A stretch of 64,000 nt of DNA from Pempheris klunzingeri (GCF_042242105.1 NC_092027.1:12172221-12236220), one strand, 5' to 3'. Shown: positions 26,001 through 40,018, counted from the stretch's first letter. Made by a program: numbers and translations. Notes: generated by a model from the letters alone, not told the origin.

Positions 26001-29000
26001 TATGGCACCCGGAGGGAGAGCAGAGGGGATACTATGTGGCGTGCTGGGATGTTGGATCAAATGTTGCCTATGCTAGAGTAGAGTTCTATGTTTGTGTTTA
26101 AGTCGACAGTTCGTGCATTTGTGCTTGTGTGCTCTGTTTGGTTGTGTTTGCCCTCTTGCTGTGTATACACACTTGTGTGCCTGCAGTGATTTGTGACTGA
26201 GCGTGTACGCTTTGTGGGCGCTCAGCCTGCAGTTGCCCCCAACAACAGAACTACACAAAGAGAGAGAGGGAGGAAGGGAGGAGAGGCTCATGTGTAATTC
26301 CTCTGCCTGGACACACTCCAGCTTTCTAGCTGAGCTCAGAGGGACTGAAGCAAAGAAGTTAAACTCTTGTTGTACCATTCACGCTGCTGTTTATTTTCTC
26401 ACTGCTGGGACTCAGCGAAGTGGAATTCAGTGAATTCCTTTCTTTGTTTTCTGCCCACATCTTTAGTAGCAGCTTCAATTTCTGCTCCTGCGACAGAATA
26501 GCAACACAGACACACAGAAACTATACTACTTTGTTTCAGGCACATGTTTATGTAAGAAATGAAAAAAATATCTAATGATATGTACATGTGGATGCATCAG
26601 TGTTGCTCCTGTACACTGATGTGTGTGTACATGTTTGTTTGTCCCTGCAGCACATTGGCCCAGCCATCCCTGAGGTAAGCTCCATCTGGTTCAAGCTGTA
26701 CCTGTACCATGTAACCGGCCAAGGCCCGCCGTCTCTGCTGCTCTCCAAAGGCTCCAGGCTCCGCAAACTGCCGGACATCTTCCAGGTTAGCCCAAACTAA
26801 TAATTAACCAGAAAGGGTAGTTAAATAAATGTAGGTACACGGTTAAGCAAGTAAATATATGCTGATACAGTTACATATAAGCAAAATAAATCTCTTTGAA
26901 GTCAGATAAGATAAAACCCCCACATGTGATAAGAAACAGCTTCAAAAACTCAAAGATGTGATTGGATACTTTTTTCCTTTCCTCTTTTGACCACTGTCTT
27001 TTGAAATTTTGACCTTGCTATTTCAGTTGGAGAAACATGTAATCAGAGCCCTGGAGATAAAATTCAAGGCTGATTCCTTCATCCCTGTTAACCTTAATTT
27101 CTAAATAAAGCACTTGGTGCATCAGGATCACAGTCATGCCGCACCGTGCACCTGTATTTTCCTCCTCCAAGGCCTCCCAGTGGTCTTGGAATTTTTCAAC
27201 TAACCTGGGAATGTGAGACTGGGGGACAAAAGACAATTTGATGCAGGAAATTCTCAGGGGTCACTTGAGGCAGCATGTATTTTTCTACTTGTTGTCTACT
27301 GCTCCTTTTATGTATTTAAACAGTTTTTCTTCACAGCGAACTGAACTGTAGCAACAACAACAAGGAGTATTTACTTCTTCACCACTTTCAGAGTTTAAAA
27401 ATACACTATTATAGCACTTACATTTTCATGGAATTCCTTCAACTCAGTTAGAGAAAGCCTAGCAAAAGTCACGAAGAATCAGCAACAGGGTGGTGGTTTA
27501 AATATTTTCATCAGTTATTGTTTGCAGTGGAAGGCTGATAAGTTTGACACGCTGATATGACGAACGGAGGAGTGATGTTTCCTCTCCTTTAACTTTGGTT
27601 TTCACCTCCTAGATGAAACCACTTAAGATATAAATAGCACTGGTGAGGTTATGTAGTGCATGTAGAAACCTAATTATGTTATATACTGTTGTACCATGTT
27701 ACCATGTCACTTATCTGTCCTTTGCTGTTATTCTTGTCTGAGTCCACGGTCTTACTTGTGTGGTGAATGCGGAGCTGTTAGAAGGAAATGAGGTCCCATG
27801 ATGCCGCACACCATCACGTTGCATTCTAGTGGTTTCAATGATAGGCAGCTGTGGAAGAATCATTTTAATGACCTGTTTTTCTCTGTTCAGGTCTACGACA
27901 GGTTGTTGATCACCTCCTGGGGTCACGACCCAGGAGTCGTCCCTACATCCAACGTGTTGACCATGCTCAACGATGCCCTCACACACTCGGCTGTACTCAT
28001 CCAGGTAAACACACACAAATAGGTTGTTTCAGGAAGTTGTGCTCTTTGTGTAATTGCTCGAATTTGGACTTGTGAACACGGCATCATCTAATGTTGTGTG
28101 TCTACTCCGTACAGTTCTTACTTTCATGATAACTTATTTGGTACCAAGTCCCACTTTGTGGATAAGAAAACTGTACTGTGTGTGTGCTCAACCCTCAGGG
28201 TCATGGTATGCACGGTCATGGAGAAACAGTTCACATCCCGTTCCCTTTTGATGAAGAAGATTTGAAAGCAGGTGAGTAATTAAATGCGGATAAAGCTGTA
28301 AACTCACTTAGTGAAATGATATTATACAGCCTAAATGTTCTGTTAGTATGTGCAGATTTTGCCACTCACCTCATAACATAACGGGATTATTAAAGTAATT
28401 CTGATTCTGATTCTGATTCTGATAGTCACTGCCGTGTTGTGCGTGAATGATAAAACATCCTCAGTCAACCTCAGTCAAGCTGTGCTCCTTTCTCTGATTA
28501 CTCAAATATTACGTTTCTTGGCTTTGAGGGTTTTAACTTGTCAAACATCATGAAAAGGATTTGAATCCTCTGAAATCCTTTTCTTCGTGAGTTTGTGTGT
28601 CAAGCTTAACACTGAAGTCTCACCCCTCTAATACATTTGCTTTCAGAACATCACATCCTCTGCAGAAACCGATTTTATATGAATGTCATTCTTTTAGAGC
28701 CAGAATGATTAAGCGATTGATTGATTAGTGGCCCACTATTAAATGACTATTTAAGAATTGTTTAGAAGTCAATATTCTGTAATTCAGGTTTCTTAAATGT
28801 AAACATGTTGTGATTTCTTTGCTCTACCTATGACAATATATTGAATACTTTTGGGTTGTGGACAAAACAAGACATCTGAGGACTTCGTCTTGGGCTTTTT
28901 GAAACACTGATCAACATTTTTCACAAATGAAAAAATGATTAGTTGCAGCCCTACATGCCGTGCACTTGAAGCATCACTCCCATGTTTGTGCTGTCCTTGT

Positions 29001-31701
29001 GCAGATTTCTCCTACTCCAACATGTGTACGCACAAAGCCCTGCTGAAGCTGAAGGAGCACGTGGACCTGGAGCACCAGTGTGGCTACATCACCATGCTCA
29101 ACTCCAACAACAGGCACCGTCGCCGGGCCAGCGACAGTACTGAGTGCAGAGGTAGCTAACACACCCTGTTTGACTGTTTGCACATGCAAATGTGTGTATG
29201 TGAGACATATAGTTCAATTAGCAACAATGTCCTTGCCTCTGATGGCCATTGGCACTGATGGTGCAAATTAGATAAAGACTGCTCACAGTCCAGTTTAATT
29301 ATACTGTTTGTCTGCATAATTGTGTCCCTTATTGTGATAGCCTTTGCTAATGGATGTGGATCGAACAGTATTAGCCTTTAATTTGAGATTTACCGATTGA
29401 ATTGCGCTGACGTAAGCGATCACCGATTATATTTAAAACACGTGTTTATAGACAAATCAGTGCCCAGTGCATTTTAATTGAGAGACATTTGATATTTATT
29501 TTGCAAAGGGGAATTTATCAAAAAGTTGTGCATTAATGAAGTGCCACTTAAGCTGTAATCATTTTCCTTTCTGTGGTTTAATGCTGACAGAGATTGTTGC
29601 TTTTCTTCAAGGGGACACCCATCTTGGTGGAGCCCTGGACACTAATGGCAGCACTGAGTCCTTTGAGCTTGTGACAGAAGAAAACAACGTGGAAAGCAAA
29701 GCAAAGACAGATGGTAAGTGTTTTTTTTTTCAATAGAATATATTCAATTAACTTTATTTAATCAGTTGAGAATTGGAAAAGATGTCAAAAATGGCAACAA
29801 GGTGAGTTAATTATGAGATTATGAGAAAGTAAGATCCCAAACCAAACCGTGTCCATGTTAATGGTATGTGTGTCATGTTACAATGTATGTTATCCCCATG
29901 CCTCATGCCGATGCCAATCCCTCTCTTTCAGCCCTTTCATCTGAAGATGAGTGGGTCCCTCTTGAGCTGTGCTTCGGCATGCCCCTCTTCAGCTCCGAGC
30001 TCAACCGCAAAGTGTGTCGAAAAATTGCCTCGCACAAACTGTGCTGCAACGAAAGGTAAAAAAAAAACATAAAACCCACCCGGCATCCTCAAAAAACGTT
30101 TGTTTCAAACACTAAGAAAAGTGTAAAGACGCGTGCTGCAGCGGTGACAGACTTGAGCTTTGTTGTTTTTTCAGCCTTCAAGAGCTACTTCACTCAAGCC
30201 GAAAGCTGTCGCTGAAGGTGTTGAGTTTCGTTCAGTCATTCCAGGTAAAAACACTCCGCCACATTAGAATACTGGCAGAAAAGAAGAGAACTAACAGTGT
30301 CCAGTGAAAATGTCAGCAGTCAGGAATTTAGTTTTACAGATTGAGTCTGTAAGAATTAATCAAGCTGAAGACTCTTTCATAATGTGTAAATGTATTAAAC
30401 AGAATTGTTATTTTAATGTGGTTTAGGTACAGCTGTTTCATCAGCACTGTGTTGTGCAGACTGTGGGCACTCTTGAGGGCCTCCTACACTGATTCATTTA
30501 ATTTTCCAGTCAGGCAGTAAGCCACAAGAGGCTAAAAGGATGATAGGATATTGAGAAAAGATTGCCTCACAAAGGAAAACAATGTAATTACATTTTTCAC
30601 TTGGAATAACCGGCTCAAAGAATAAATATGAGCAGCATAGAAATGTATGTTTTATCATGGGATAATGAGATAATTAAGTCCCGATTTTGATGTAATTATC
30701 AGTGACCATGACTTCTCCTGACAACTATTTCATTAACCTTTGTGTTTAGAATATTTGGTAAGTAATACACTATGCTATTCTTGCACCAATCAGTTAATAT
30801 CCCTGTTATCAGGAGATGACCCACAGCCAAGTTTAAGAATAGACTTGTAACTGAAGGCAACGATAGCGAATGTTTTATTTAATTACATTGAAAGATCAAA
30901 CACAAAAGCATTGATATACCAAACATGAAGTAGTGTGCATTGTACATGCAGTGTCCTGAAAGTCACAGAAGAAACTGAAGAAAGACATGGGGGAGAAACG
31001 ACCAAAACAAAAATCCAGCACAATTATCATAGCAGAAATTGAGAGCAGTGACTCAGGATTATGTGAGAGATGGGTTCAGATAAAACTGAGGGATTCTGTT
31101 GATTTGCAAATGATGTGGTGTACGTGATGATGTGAGTTTCAGTCTGCCAGTCTGAGAGGATGTGTGTGAGGGCGGAAAGACAATACTAAGCAGAAAGGAG
31201 AGAAAGAGAGGCATGGTGAACCTGTAGTTTTAGTCTAAAATGCTCTTTGCCCATGTCACAGGCCTTGCTGTTGTAACTGAGCCTCTTTACCCTGTCTGCA
31301 TATTTTATCCTGACATTTTCAGCCATATTGTTTAGCGTTTGGAGGGGCTGGATGTTTTCTAAAGCAGTCACAGACTGTAAACCTCACTGGAACCATTCTG
31401 CCACAGCCACTCCCTGCTTTTAGGGTTATTTTATCACAGAGACATGTGTCCTTGTCCCACACATCATCCGCTCTGCCTGGTGGTTCGATCTGTGACATTT
31501 GCCTTGTGTTGGCAGGATGGCATCCAGCCCTCTGACCTGGACAGTGGCGTGTCGAACCCTCTCAGTCAGCCCCCGGCGGAGTCCGGTGTCCCCCTGCCCG
31601 CCCTCAACCTCCTCTTCAAGGACGGGCAGCTGAAGGAGTGGAGCGGGCGGGCCCCTCCTCCTCTGGACATCTCAGCTCTGCAGAAGGACCAACCCTCATA
31701 A
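11087..31701 (+). CDS. fam91a1: FAM91A1, endosome-to-TGN trafficking protein, 24 coding exons, complete
   Basis: Coding exons: 11087-11158, 12314-12398, 13031-13182, 15251-15308, 17939-18006, 18348-18461, 19039-19129, 19772-19834, 20087-20193, 20346-20384, 22188-22300, 22730-22839, 23349-23461, 23603-23689, 23874-24003, 25851-25999, 26651-26785, 27891-28004, 28199-28271, 29005-29151, 29612-29713, 29932-30055, 30175-30244, 31516-31701. All introns are GT-AG and phases agree; the sum is 2502 nt, 833 residues (about 838 in human). The N-terminal FAM91 domain spans residues about 8-320, a Ser/Thr-rich linker about 321-370, and the C-terminal FAM91 domain (from [20 protein letters not shown]) the rest. 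Family knowledge: FAM91A1 joins WDR11 and TBC1D23 to capture endosome-derived vesicles at trans-Golgi golgins. The least conserved part is the short acidic/basic loop encoded by exons 20-21. Exon 10 is only 39 nt. No frameshift or premature stop is present. Confidence 0.96.
15680..15960. repeat. Dispersed teleost repeat in fam91a1 intron 4
   Basis: It contains ATGCCAAACATTTATTGGTT, then ATCTTTGGGTTTTGGACTGT followed by TGGCCCGACAAATCAAGCAG, a pattern I recognise as a frequent percomorph element. Related copies lie at 28690-28955, 39490-39672 and, as a fragment, 59452-59520. Confidence 0.6.
16010..16260. repeat. Retroelement-like fragment with (TAA)n, fam91a1 intron 4
   Basis: A TAA microsatellite (16010-16033) is followed by ACATTTTATTTATAATGAAC and later by AGGGAGAGAGTTCCACAGAT and GGGGGGCAGCTTGTCC. 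This order matches a dispersed fish element I know from many genomes, probably derived from a retroposon tail. It is non-coding here. Confidence 0.5.
17535..17605. repeat. 18-bp minisatellite, 71 bp of alternating purine-pyrimidine
   Basis: The unit GTGTGTGCGCGTGCGTGC occurs about three times in tandem within (GT)n, without any break in purine-pyrimidine alternation. It lies in fam91a1 intron 4, about 330 bp before exon 5. Confidence 0.9.
19835..19858. repeat. (GT)n overlapping the intron 8 splice donor
   Basis: The donor of fam91a1 intron 8 is the first GT of a GTGTGTGTGTGTGTGC run, so the 5' splice site is embedded in a microsatellite. Confidence 0.8.
24366..24440. repeat. Retroelement tail-like fragment, fam91a1 intron 15
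   Basis: AAGGTCAGATAAGATAGAAC and TTTATTTACTTTATTAAC followed by CCAGAGGG resemble the 3' end of common fish retroposons. The piece is short and degraded. Confidence 0.4.
25525..25790. repeat. Dispersed teleost repeat in fam91a1 intron 15
   Basis: It starts with GAATAGTTTGTCATTTTGGG then AAATACGTTAACTTGCTTTC and continues through GCTGCTTAGCTTAGCACC. This is the same family as the interrupted element at 5490-6115. It ends shortly before exon 16. Confidence 0.6.
28398..28422. repeat. (TTCTGA)n short tandem, possible retroposon tail
   Basis: About four copies of TTCTGA follow GGGATTATTAAAGTAA. Such hexamer tails often end fish retroposons. It lies in fam91a1 intron 19. Confidence 0.6.
28690..28955. 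repeat. Dispersed teleost repeat in fam91a1 intron 19
   Basis: It contains GAATGATTAAGCGATTGATT, GGACAAAACAAGACATCTGA and the terminus GATTAGTTGCAGCCCTAC, which I recognise as the end of a common percomorph repeat. It stops about 50 bp before exon 20. Confidence 0.65.
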
Positions 31702-32875
31702 GCCACCCAGCCCCGAAACTTCCAGATTTGGTCACGAGGAAATTCTTATTCAAGGTCTAAACCTGCGTCTTCATATCTGATCACAAGGAAACACTCATTG
31801 TGAAGCCCCACCATCTTGTCTATCAGTATGCAGTCATGGGAAAATTAGCCCCGCCAGCACTTTGTCATTTACCTACTGTATGAGGAATCATCCCTCTGAC
31901 AGTGTCACCAACACTAGGTCGAACCCCCCCCTCGCTGTCCCCCTCTGTGATTCCTCGTATTCGTAGCAAGGCAGTGTTATCTGTTGGAGTGGTGCTATTA
32001 TCACAGTATATAACAGTGATGCAGGTAAACAGCATTTAATCTTGAAGACCATTTAACTGGAAACACAAGCGCTGTTCTCCACCGACTAGCCCTCACCCCA
32101 ACCTTCAATCAATGGATGTTTTGTGATCCTTGAGAGCGGAGTGTAAAGTGGTTGATATTGTATAGGTGTTCTAAAAATGATCCACAAAATAAACAAAACG
32201 TTGAACAGACTTCTTCAGGAATCATTTGACAATATGCATATTTTAGGACCAAGTCTTTGGACTGGAGTCCAGATACAGACCCCGCTGCCTCCCCGTGTTG
32301 TCTCATGTTAGGTGATCTGATGCATGATAATGTTGCACAACTCGTACCATAAAAAGATACTTTTCCTCTTTACCTGTAATCAATATTGGGGGCATTTATT
32401 CTTTGCACTGTGCAGGATTTCTCCAAGCCTGTGGATGAAGTAATGTCATGTAATTTTTGTTGTTTTGTTTTTGGATCCCTTGTAGTGCGCACATGATTTT
32501 AGAACTCATGTTTACCACAAGAAAGTGTTTCCTTTTGGAAACTCAAGACAGGTTAGAAACTGACTGGGCATCAGAGAAACTGTTGTTTTTCTTTTAAATC
32601 CTTTGTTATCATTCTTTCTCATTACAAGAGAACACCAAAGACCTTTTTTTTCCTGTATAATGATTTTTTTAAAATCTTCTCTCTCTGTTTTACTGTCCTT
32701 CCTTTTATTTCGCTGCCTTATCACTGTCAGCCAATTGAACTCCCAGGTCTTTGATCAAATCTCTGGATTTGGTTTGCTTACATTTAGTTTTTTGCCTTAG
32801 ATTTTTTTTTTCAAATGATTTATGTGCATTTGAATGACTGTATATAAACAATAAAAGCAACAACATTGGGTCATA
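31702..32875 (+). other. fam91a1: fam91a1 3' UTR
   Basis: After the TAA at 31699-31701 there is no further coding signal. The first strong poly(A) signal, AATAAA at 32850-32855, gives a 3' UTR of about 1.17 kb. The last 300 bases are T-rich, typical of vertebrate 3' UTRs. Confidence 0.6.
32850..32855 (+). promoter_or_regulatory. fam91a1: fam91a1 poly(A) signal AATAAA
   Basis: Canonical hexamer in the T/A-rich end of the inferred 3' UTR. An earlier AATAAA near 32188 could be an alternative proximal site. Confidence 0.6.
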
Positions 32876-33820
32876 AACTACCAATCCTTATCTCTGTTCA
32901 AGAATTCGACAAGATTAACCAAGTGTACCTAATAGCGTAGAACGGGAATAGTCAGGTCTGTGTGTTTGACCCTGGCCTGTTGCCACTGTTGCCTGCCAGT
33001 ATCTCTTCCTGGATCAACTCCAGTTTGTGTGCAGTGCAGGGCACTCTTGGCCAGCCCGCCACACTCTCCAAGGGATTCTGTTTACACCGTGTTTGAAAAA
33101 TGGGGTTTGTAGTCTAGAGAGGAGAAGGCAACTTTGCTGTGAAGGCTCTCACAGACCCATGGGAGGGAAATGCTAATGCTTTGCCCAGTGTCTCAGAGAC
33201 GCGATGGCCCAAAAAGTGTGAGAAGTCTGTCATGAATTTTCAGTGTGGCTCCAAGAATACTTTTTATTGCATTTAGAGTGATAACCCATTTTATTGAGTC
33301 TTTCTCTATTTTCTTGAAGGAATCTGCCTTCTGCAGTTTTTGACCCACTTGTGGTTGTTGTTTCTTATAATGTGATGCTGAAATAGACAAAAAAAGACTA
33401 ACATGAGGTCCTGTTGAAGCATGATGACTGTGTAGAAACTGTTGTGTGTATGTTGTGTATGGGTGTGTATTGTACACCTCACTCATCGCCTGTTTTCATA
33501 CACGCCTACCTTTCACAATAAGAGTCCCCCCCCCCCAATCCTGCCTGTCTGTTATATAGTTGCAGTGCTCGGTCATCCCACATATCCCCCATCCTCGCGC
33601 AGGAATACATCAACCAGTGTTTAAAAAAATGCTAGTTTTATATGTCAGCCTATATTTTAGGAAATCTTTGTTGTAGCTTGTTTAATGGGACTGTGAATAT
33701 AATTGACTGAGTTAATAATGATGACGCTCTTGTAATTAAATGGGTTAAAAAAAGAAAGTGACATTCCTTCAACATACCCTTCCTACACCGTTGCTCCATC
33801 TCCCCTCTGTTCCAGATACA

Positions 33821-33849
33821 TATTATTATTATTATTATTATTATTATTA
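33821..33849. repeat. (TTA)n microsatellite
   Basis: About ten uninterrupted TTA units. Confidence 0.95.
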
Positions 33850-34919
33850 CAAATAAATATGTAAAAAGTATATGAAAATATAAATAAATATGTAAGAACT
33901 TTTTCCTCCCTGAAAATGTCTCCCAGTGTTGTTTGTCCTGATCTGTACATTGAGGTTTTGTATCACTGATTCCAGCCCCTACTGGCTCTAAATTGTAGCT
34001 AACCACATTACATGATATTAAGCCGTACTTGGTGGATGTTTTCCTCGCCAGGTGGAACAGATGGTGTGCAAGACGCAGCGGTCCGGATGCTCCGTCCATC
34101 TGCCTCAAGTGTACACTTGTTCACCTACCCTTGCAGATTTAAATGGACGGCAAGCTGAAAAACAATGTCTCATACATGGATGTGAAGCCTTTGAAAAGCT
34201 ATGAAAAACCCACATTTTTGGGAGGAAGATTAAGGTGTCAGTCTGTGGCTGGCTGTGCCCCCACCGGACAGGTGGAGCCCTGCCTAATTGACTATGTCTC
34301 CCAGGGCTCCCTGCTCCAGTAATTTCCCAGCACCACAAATTACAGTGTCACTGTGGGGGTGGGGGGTGGGGGGCACCAGGGGCGTAAACTGGGTCATGCC
34401 ACCCGAGGATAAGAAGCAGTCAAATGGGCTGCATGTCACCACTCTAACAGCTAATTTCTTCCCTAACACTCTCACCCCAGCACTGACGCTCAGGAAAGGT
34501 GTAATACATCTGCTGAATTCATGCTGTAAATTTGTTATTTTCGACTTCCATCATATGTGTCGAATTGGGACTGCTGCAAAGCTTTGGGCTGAAATGGGAG
34601 AAAAGCCGGGAATAGAAGAAAGAAAAAAAAAGTTGTGCACATTCACAGTAAATGCATAAAGCCAAAACTGATGAAATGTCAGTATGCTGAAATCATACCG
34701 GCCTCTTGCAAAGTGCATTCTGGTGCCTTGTCATCTTTACCTCACTTCAAGTGTAACTTTAAGTACAACATCCTAGATGATGTTCCTGTGAACTGTGCTG
34801 CATCATTATCGGATCAGTTCATGACGCTGCAGTTTATCTCTAATGGATTAAGCTGTTATAGATGTCCTCTCTATTGAACTGTAAGAGTATTGCAAAAGAG
34901 GACAAAACAGACAGGCAAA

Positions 34920-35450
34920 TCCATGCAGGTGTTTATCAGGTATGTTTACCATCTTAGTTTACCATGCTAACATTTGCTAATTAGCACAAAGTACAGCCGA
35001 CGGTAATGTGATTAATTTAGCAGGTATTTAGTGAGCCAAAGAGCCAGAGGATGGTTCTAGTTCTAAAGTCAGGGGGTCACCAAAGTTATTACAATTCCTC
35101 CTGACGGGGACATGAATGTCTTACATGGCAATCCAGCCAACAGGAATTTCACTGAGGACCACAAATGTCAATCTCATAGTGGCACTACAGGAAAAATTGG
35201 GGACCACCAAAGTCATTTGGAAACATCATCAGGGAACCATGAATGTCTGTATAATTAGGTACCAAATTGTCAATGAGATGTGATTCGAAATTTCAGGGGA
35301 GGATTTAAAGTTTTGATGTGCTGGTGTTGGTCCAGGAAACGTCAAGGGATGAACAAAGTGATTAGGATTCATCCGCTGGGGACCACGACTGTCTGTTCAA
35401 CATTTCATGGCAACAAATCCTACAGTTGTGGACCAATAGAGAGACGTTGC
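34920..35450. repeat. Dispersed teleost repeat with three internal tandem units
   Basis: It starts around ACCATGCTAACATTTGCTAA then TTAGCACAAAGTACAGC. It then repeats three diverged units of the type TCACCAAAGT...CATGAATGTCT at about 35067, 35198 and 35345, 130-150 bp apart. I recognise this as a common percomorph family. A second copy, covering mainly its 5' part, lies at 52490-52830. Confidence 0.65.
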
Positions 35451-36419
35451 CACTGTATGTGTGGCTTAAATCATTTAACGCTAGTTCCGTCTTGACCTGG
35501 AAACCTGCATAAGGAAAGTTCTGTGACCCAGGTTGAATTTTACTAATCAGGGTAAACATTTGATCTGGATTACACAAGACTGGAAATCACACAGTGTGAT
35601 CCTGTGCAGCTCTGGGAAAGCTCAGTCTCTTAATTAACCTGATAGTATTAGGGAGTGCTGTCCAAAGGCCGCCATGCTAATCTGCTGAGTCCTCTGTGGC
35701 CAATGAGGCCATTCTGCCTGTTTAAACTAGATGAATGGATAAGTAAGAGAGTACATTTCTGATGAGAGACGTCCTTTATCATATCTACTGTACTGGATGA
35801 CTTTGCAGTCAGGGTGTAATCAGCCTCTCCAGTGGCTACCCAGCTCAGCCTGTGCTGGGGTCAAACTCAGGTCCTTCAGCTCTGTTGAAGTTTGAGTCTT
35901 TATGTCTATCTTCTTCACAGTGCTGCACATTTGTTTCCCTTGACAACCTGTCAAACATGCTCACACCCTTCAGCGTCTCTCCCAGTTTCTCACTCAAAGC
36001 GATACCATTTTCAGATCAGGTGTTTTCACACAGAGGCTGCTGCAGCATGAGCCATTTTTGGGGTATACCGAGCACATTCCCCTTGCCTGTGGGATACAGT
36101 GGTGAGAAAATAGCCTATAACAGAGAGCGAGTCTAGGCAGGCCACAAGCCACTACAAATGTAATGGAGACATTATGGTCCCACCAGGAGATGGAGACGGA
36201 GCAAATGACTGCGCAGCTTCAGTTCATTCAAGGACAGACAGGTGGTCAAAACACTAAAATATCCACAGATGTCGGACCCCTCACAGGTCTCCTCACTGTG
36301 TAGATTTGTAATTTGTGACACGGCCAAAGTCAGCCACCCAAACCAGGATGGAGGTTTGCCTGCTCTGCATTTTTCCTGTACAGTCACACAAAAAAGATCA
36401 GTAAAACAATAATTAAACA

Positions 36420-36780
36420 AAATGTAAATTAAAATTCAACAAATACAATAAGCTTAATATAATGAAAATTAATACACGAATAAATCAAAATAAACATAAC
36501 CAACTAATATAAATAAATATATCAAATAAAATATGTTTAAAATTTTATTGAAACGAGACCATTAATGAGTCAATGAAGAAAACATAAACATGACCACAGC
36601 CAATAAATAAAATCAAAACCAACGAAATAAATAAGCCAATAAGATAAAATAAGATAAATTAATAATTAATCAGTAATGCTTTATATTATTCCTTAGTTAA
36701 TATAGTATAAAATCACTCAGAGCATCAAACAATAATAATTGAAAAATAATAATAAAATAAAATAAAACTTTGAGATTAAA
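36420..36780. repeat. AT-rich low-complexity block
   Basis: About 360 bp rich in AATAAA, ATAAAT and AATTAA words, with little G or C. It ends about 100 bp before the GC-rich lratd2 promoter. Confidence 0.7.
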
Positions 36781-36839
36781 ACAGTTCAGACAAAGTCACA
36801 GCATTGATTTCAACCAGCGTCTAAACTGTGTGAGGATGA

Positions 36840-36926
36840 GGAGCGGATATCAAAGGTGGTGAATGATCACGCTCACTTCCGCTTTGAAAGCGGAGCGGTG
36901 TGTGTCTGGAGAGAGTCGCTGTGGCG

Positions 36927-36930
<4 letters not shown>
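36840..36930 (+). promoter_or_regulatory. lratd2: lratd2 core promoter
   Basis: Composition shifts abruptly from AT-rich to CpG-rich here. CACTTCCGC at 36875-36883 is an inverted ETS site (GCGGAAGTG on the other strand). It overlaps the perfect palindrome CCGCTTT-G-AAAGCGG at 36879-36893. No TATA box is obvious. Transcription probably starts near 36895-36930. Confidence 0.5.
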
Positions 36931-38256
<1,326 letters not shown>

Positions 38257-40018
38257 TGTCTGCCTGTCTCATGCTCTTCAAATTAATTGCTTTGCAAGTA
38301 GAGTAGCCTTTACCAAACATGAACTGTTACACCTTGCTTTAATCTATAGCAAGCCTTCACTCCTTCACTTTAGTTTTAATTGGAGCGTACATGCCATCTT
38401 TCTACTTGGACTCTGTCATTTTAATTACGGTCCATGTTTTCACATACAACAATGTTATTGCCTTAAAGCCACAGCCCTCAATGCTTCATGGCCTTAGCAA
38501 TTATGAATTCAATTATCTGAGAGTAATTGAATTAGTAGATAGGCTTGTTCGTAGCTCCAACAGCCCCTCCACTCAGAATGTACAGTTTTTATAAAAGCTT
38601 TACACGTCTGTCTTAAACTGTCATGATTCTGTAAAGTAGACCGAGCGTCTCTCTATTCATACTGTGTCCTGTTACTTGATCCTTGCGTGGCTTGGCTTCA
38701 TCCCTCAGCTCACCCAGACAGCAAAGTGTCAGAGCGGCCCGCTGAGTACAAGAAGGATTTCTCTCTGCCTTTAAGGTTAATTCTCACACCAGCACATCTG
38801 AGGAAAATGCCGTGGAGCTGGTCTGTGTTACACTGGTCAACGTCTGTCTTAACTGTATCCAAAGGTCAAGTAAACCATGACTCCTCGATGCATTTTTGAA
38901 ATGAGTCTTCTGTCAAAATTTTATTTATTTTTTTCACTTACATGCACAAGAATGATAATTAGCTCCTGGAACACATTATTATCCGTTGGATCAATACTGA
39001 GTGTCTGAAATGCTCGTCCTGTCGTCTTCATGTGGTCTCCCAAGTGTTTCTTGCCAATTAGTGTCATTTGCTGGGATTGAAAGGTTAATCCTTTAACCAG
39101 CTGCAGAAGACACATTTTCTTAATTATTGTCAAAACAGAGAAAATGAGATTTAATCCCCCCCCCCCATTATAGACATATGAAGATCAAAGCTCATTGTTA
39201 GTTGTCAAACCACATACCTTCTGTAAGGAGCATGATTTTACCCAACGTTTTATTTTACACCAGGAAAGTCTGTATTACTTATTACCAAAGAAACTTCCCA
39301 GTCTCAGCAGCCATGTTGCACAGATAGTGAGCTAGCTTGGGGTTTAATCCTGCTGTCTGGGCCTCACAAAGTTGGCTCACTGAGGCTGGTTTTATCTAAA
39401 GTGTCACGGCTGTATCGTATGCCACAGGATGAACTACTTCCTCACCAGTTGACTCTGATAGAAACGGAACACCTAGTTCTACTTGGGAGCTGAAACAATT
39501 GGTCGACTAATCGATGAATCAGTAGAAACTATATTTTAAGATGATTTGCTTTTCTGTTTTATATCATTTTTAAATTGATGGTTTGGGGTTTTTAATGTTG
39601 GACGGGCAAAACAAGATATTTGAAGACGTTCCCTTTTAATAATGAAACTAATAGATGGGTGCAGCCTAATTTCACAGTATCATGAAAGACTGATGGTTCC
39701 AGGGGCCAGCAGGAGAGGGCACATACAATTATAAATGGTTATATTCTTCCATGCACAGTAGTTGAGCCCCAAGTATTAAAATGTGAACAAAATTACTGCA
39801 TTCATCTGAGAGTAGTTCAGGGAAAAATAGCCCCTTGAATTAACAGGAGGAGTCTTTGGATGACAAACTTTTTATAGAATGACAGAAATACACCACCATG
39901 ATTGCTTATTTCAGAACTACAATGGATTTGCGGCAAATTTAGACCATCTGCCCACTTTAGTATGAAACTAGGTCTTGAAACAAATAGCAGATGGCAAATT
40001 GACCATAATAACAATAAA
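38257..40018 (+). other. lratd2: Probable lratd2 3' UTR, end uncertain
   Basis: Vertebrate lratd2 transcripts have long 3' UTRs. The first AATAAA I find on this strand is at 40013-40018, and a weaker ATTAAA lies near 39776. The interval carries a dispersed repeat (39490-39672), so the true end may lie before it. There is a poly-C run near 39157-39166. Confidence 0.3.
39490..39672. repeat. Dispersed teleost repeat fragment
   Basis: GCTGAAACAATTGGTCGACT, the AATCGATGAATC motif, GGACGGGCAAAACAAGATAT followed by TTGAAGACG, and the end GGGTGCAGCC match the family also seen at 15680 and 28690. Confidence 0.6.

Larger units (their letters stand above)
32876..36850. other. Intergenic DNA between fam91a1 and lratd2
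   Basis: About 4 kb without a convincing gene. It holds a (TTA)n run at 33821-33849, a G-rich patch near 34354-34373, a tandemly built dispersed repeat at 34920-35450 and a very AT-rich block at 36420-36780 just before the lratd2 promoter. The few ORFs above 100 codons are low-complexity or featureless. Confidence 0.5.
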
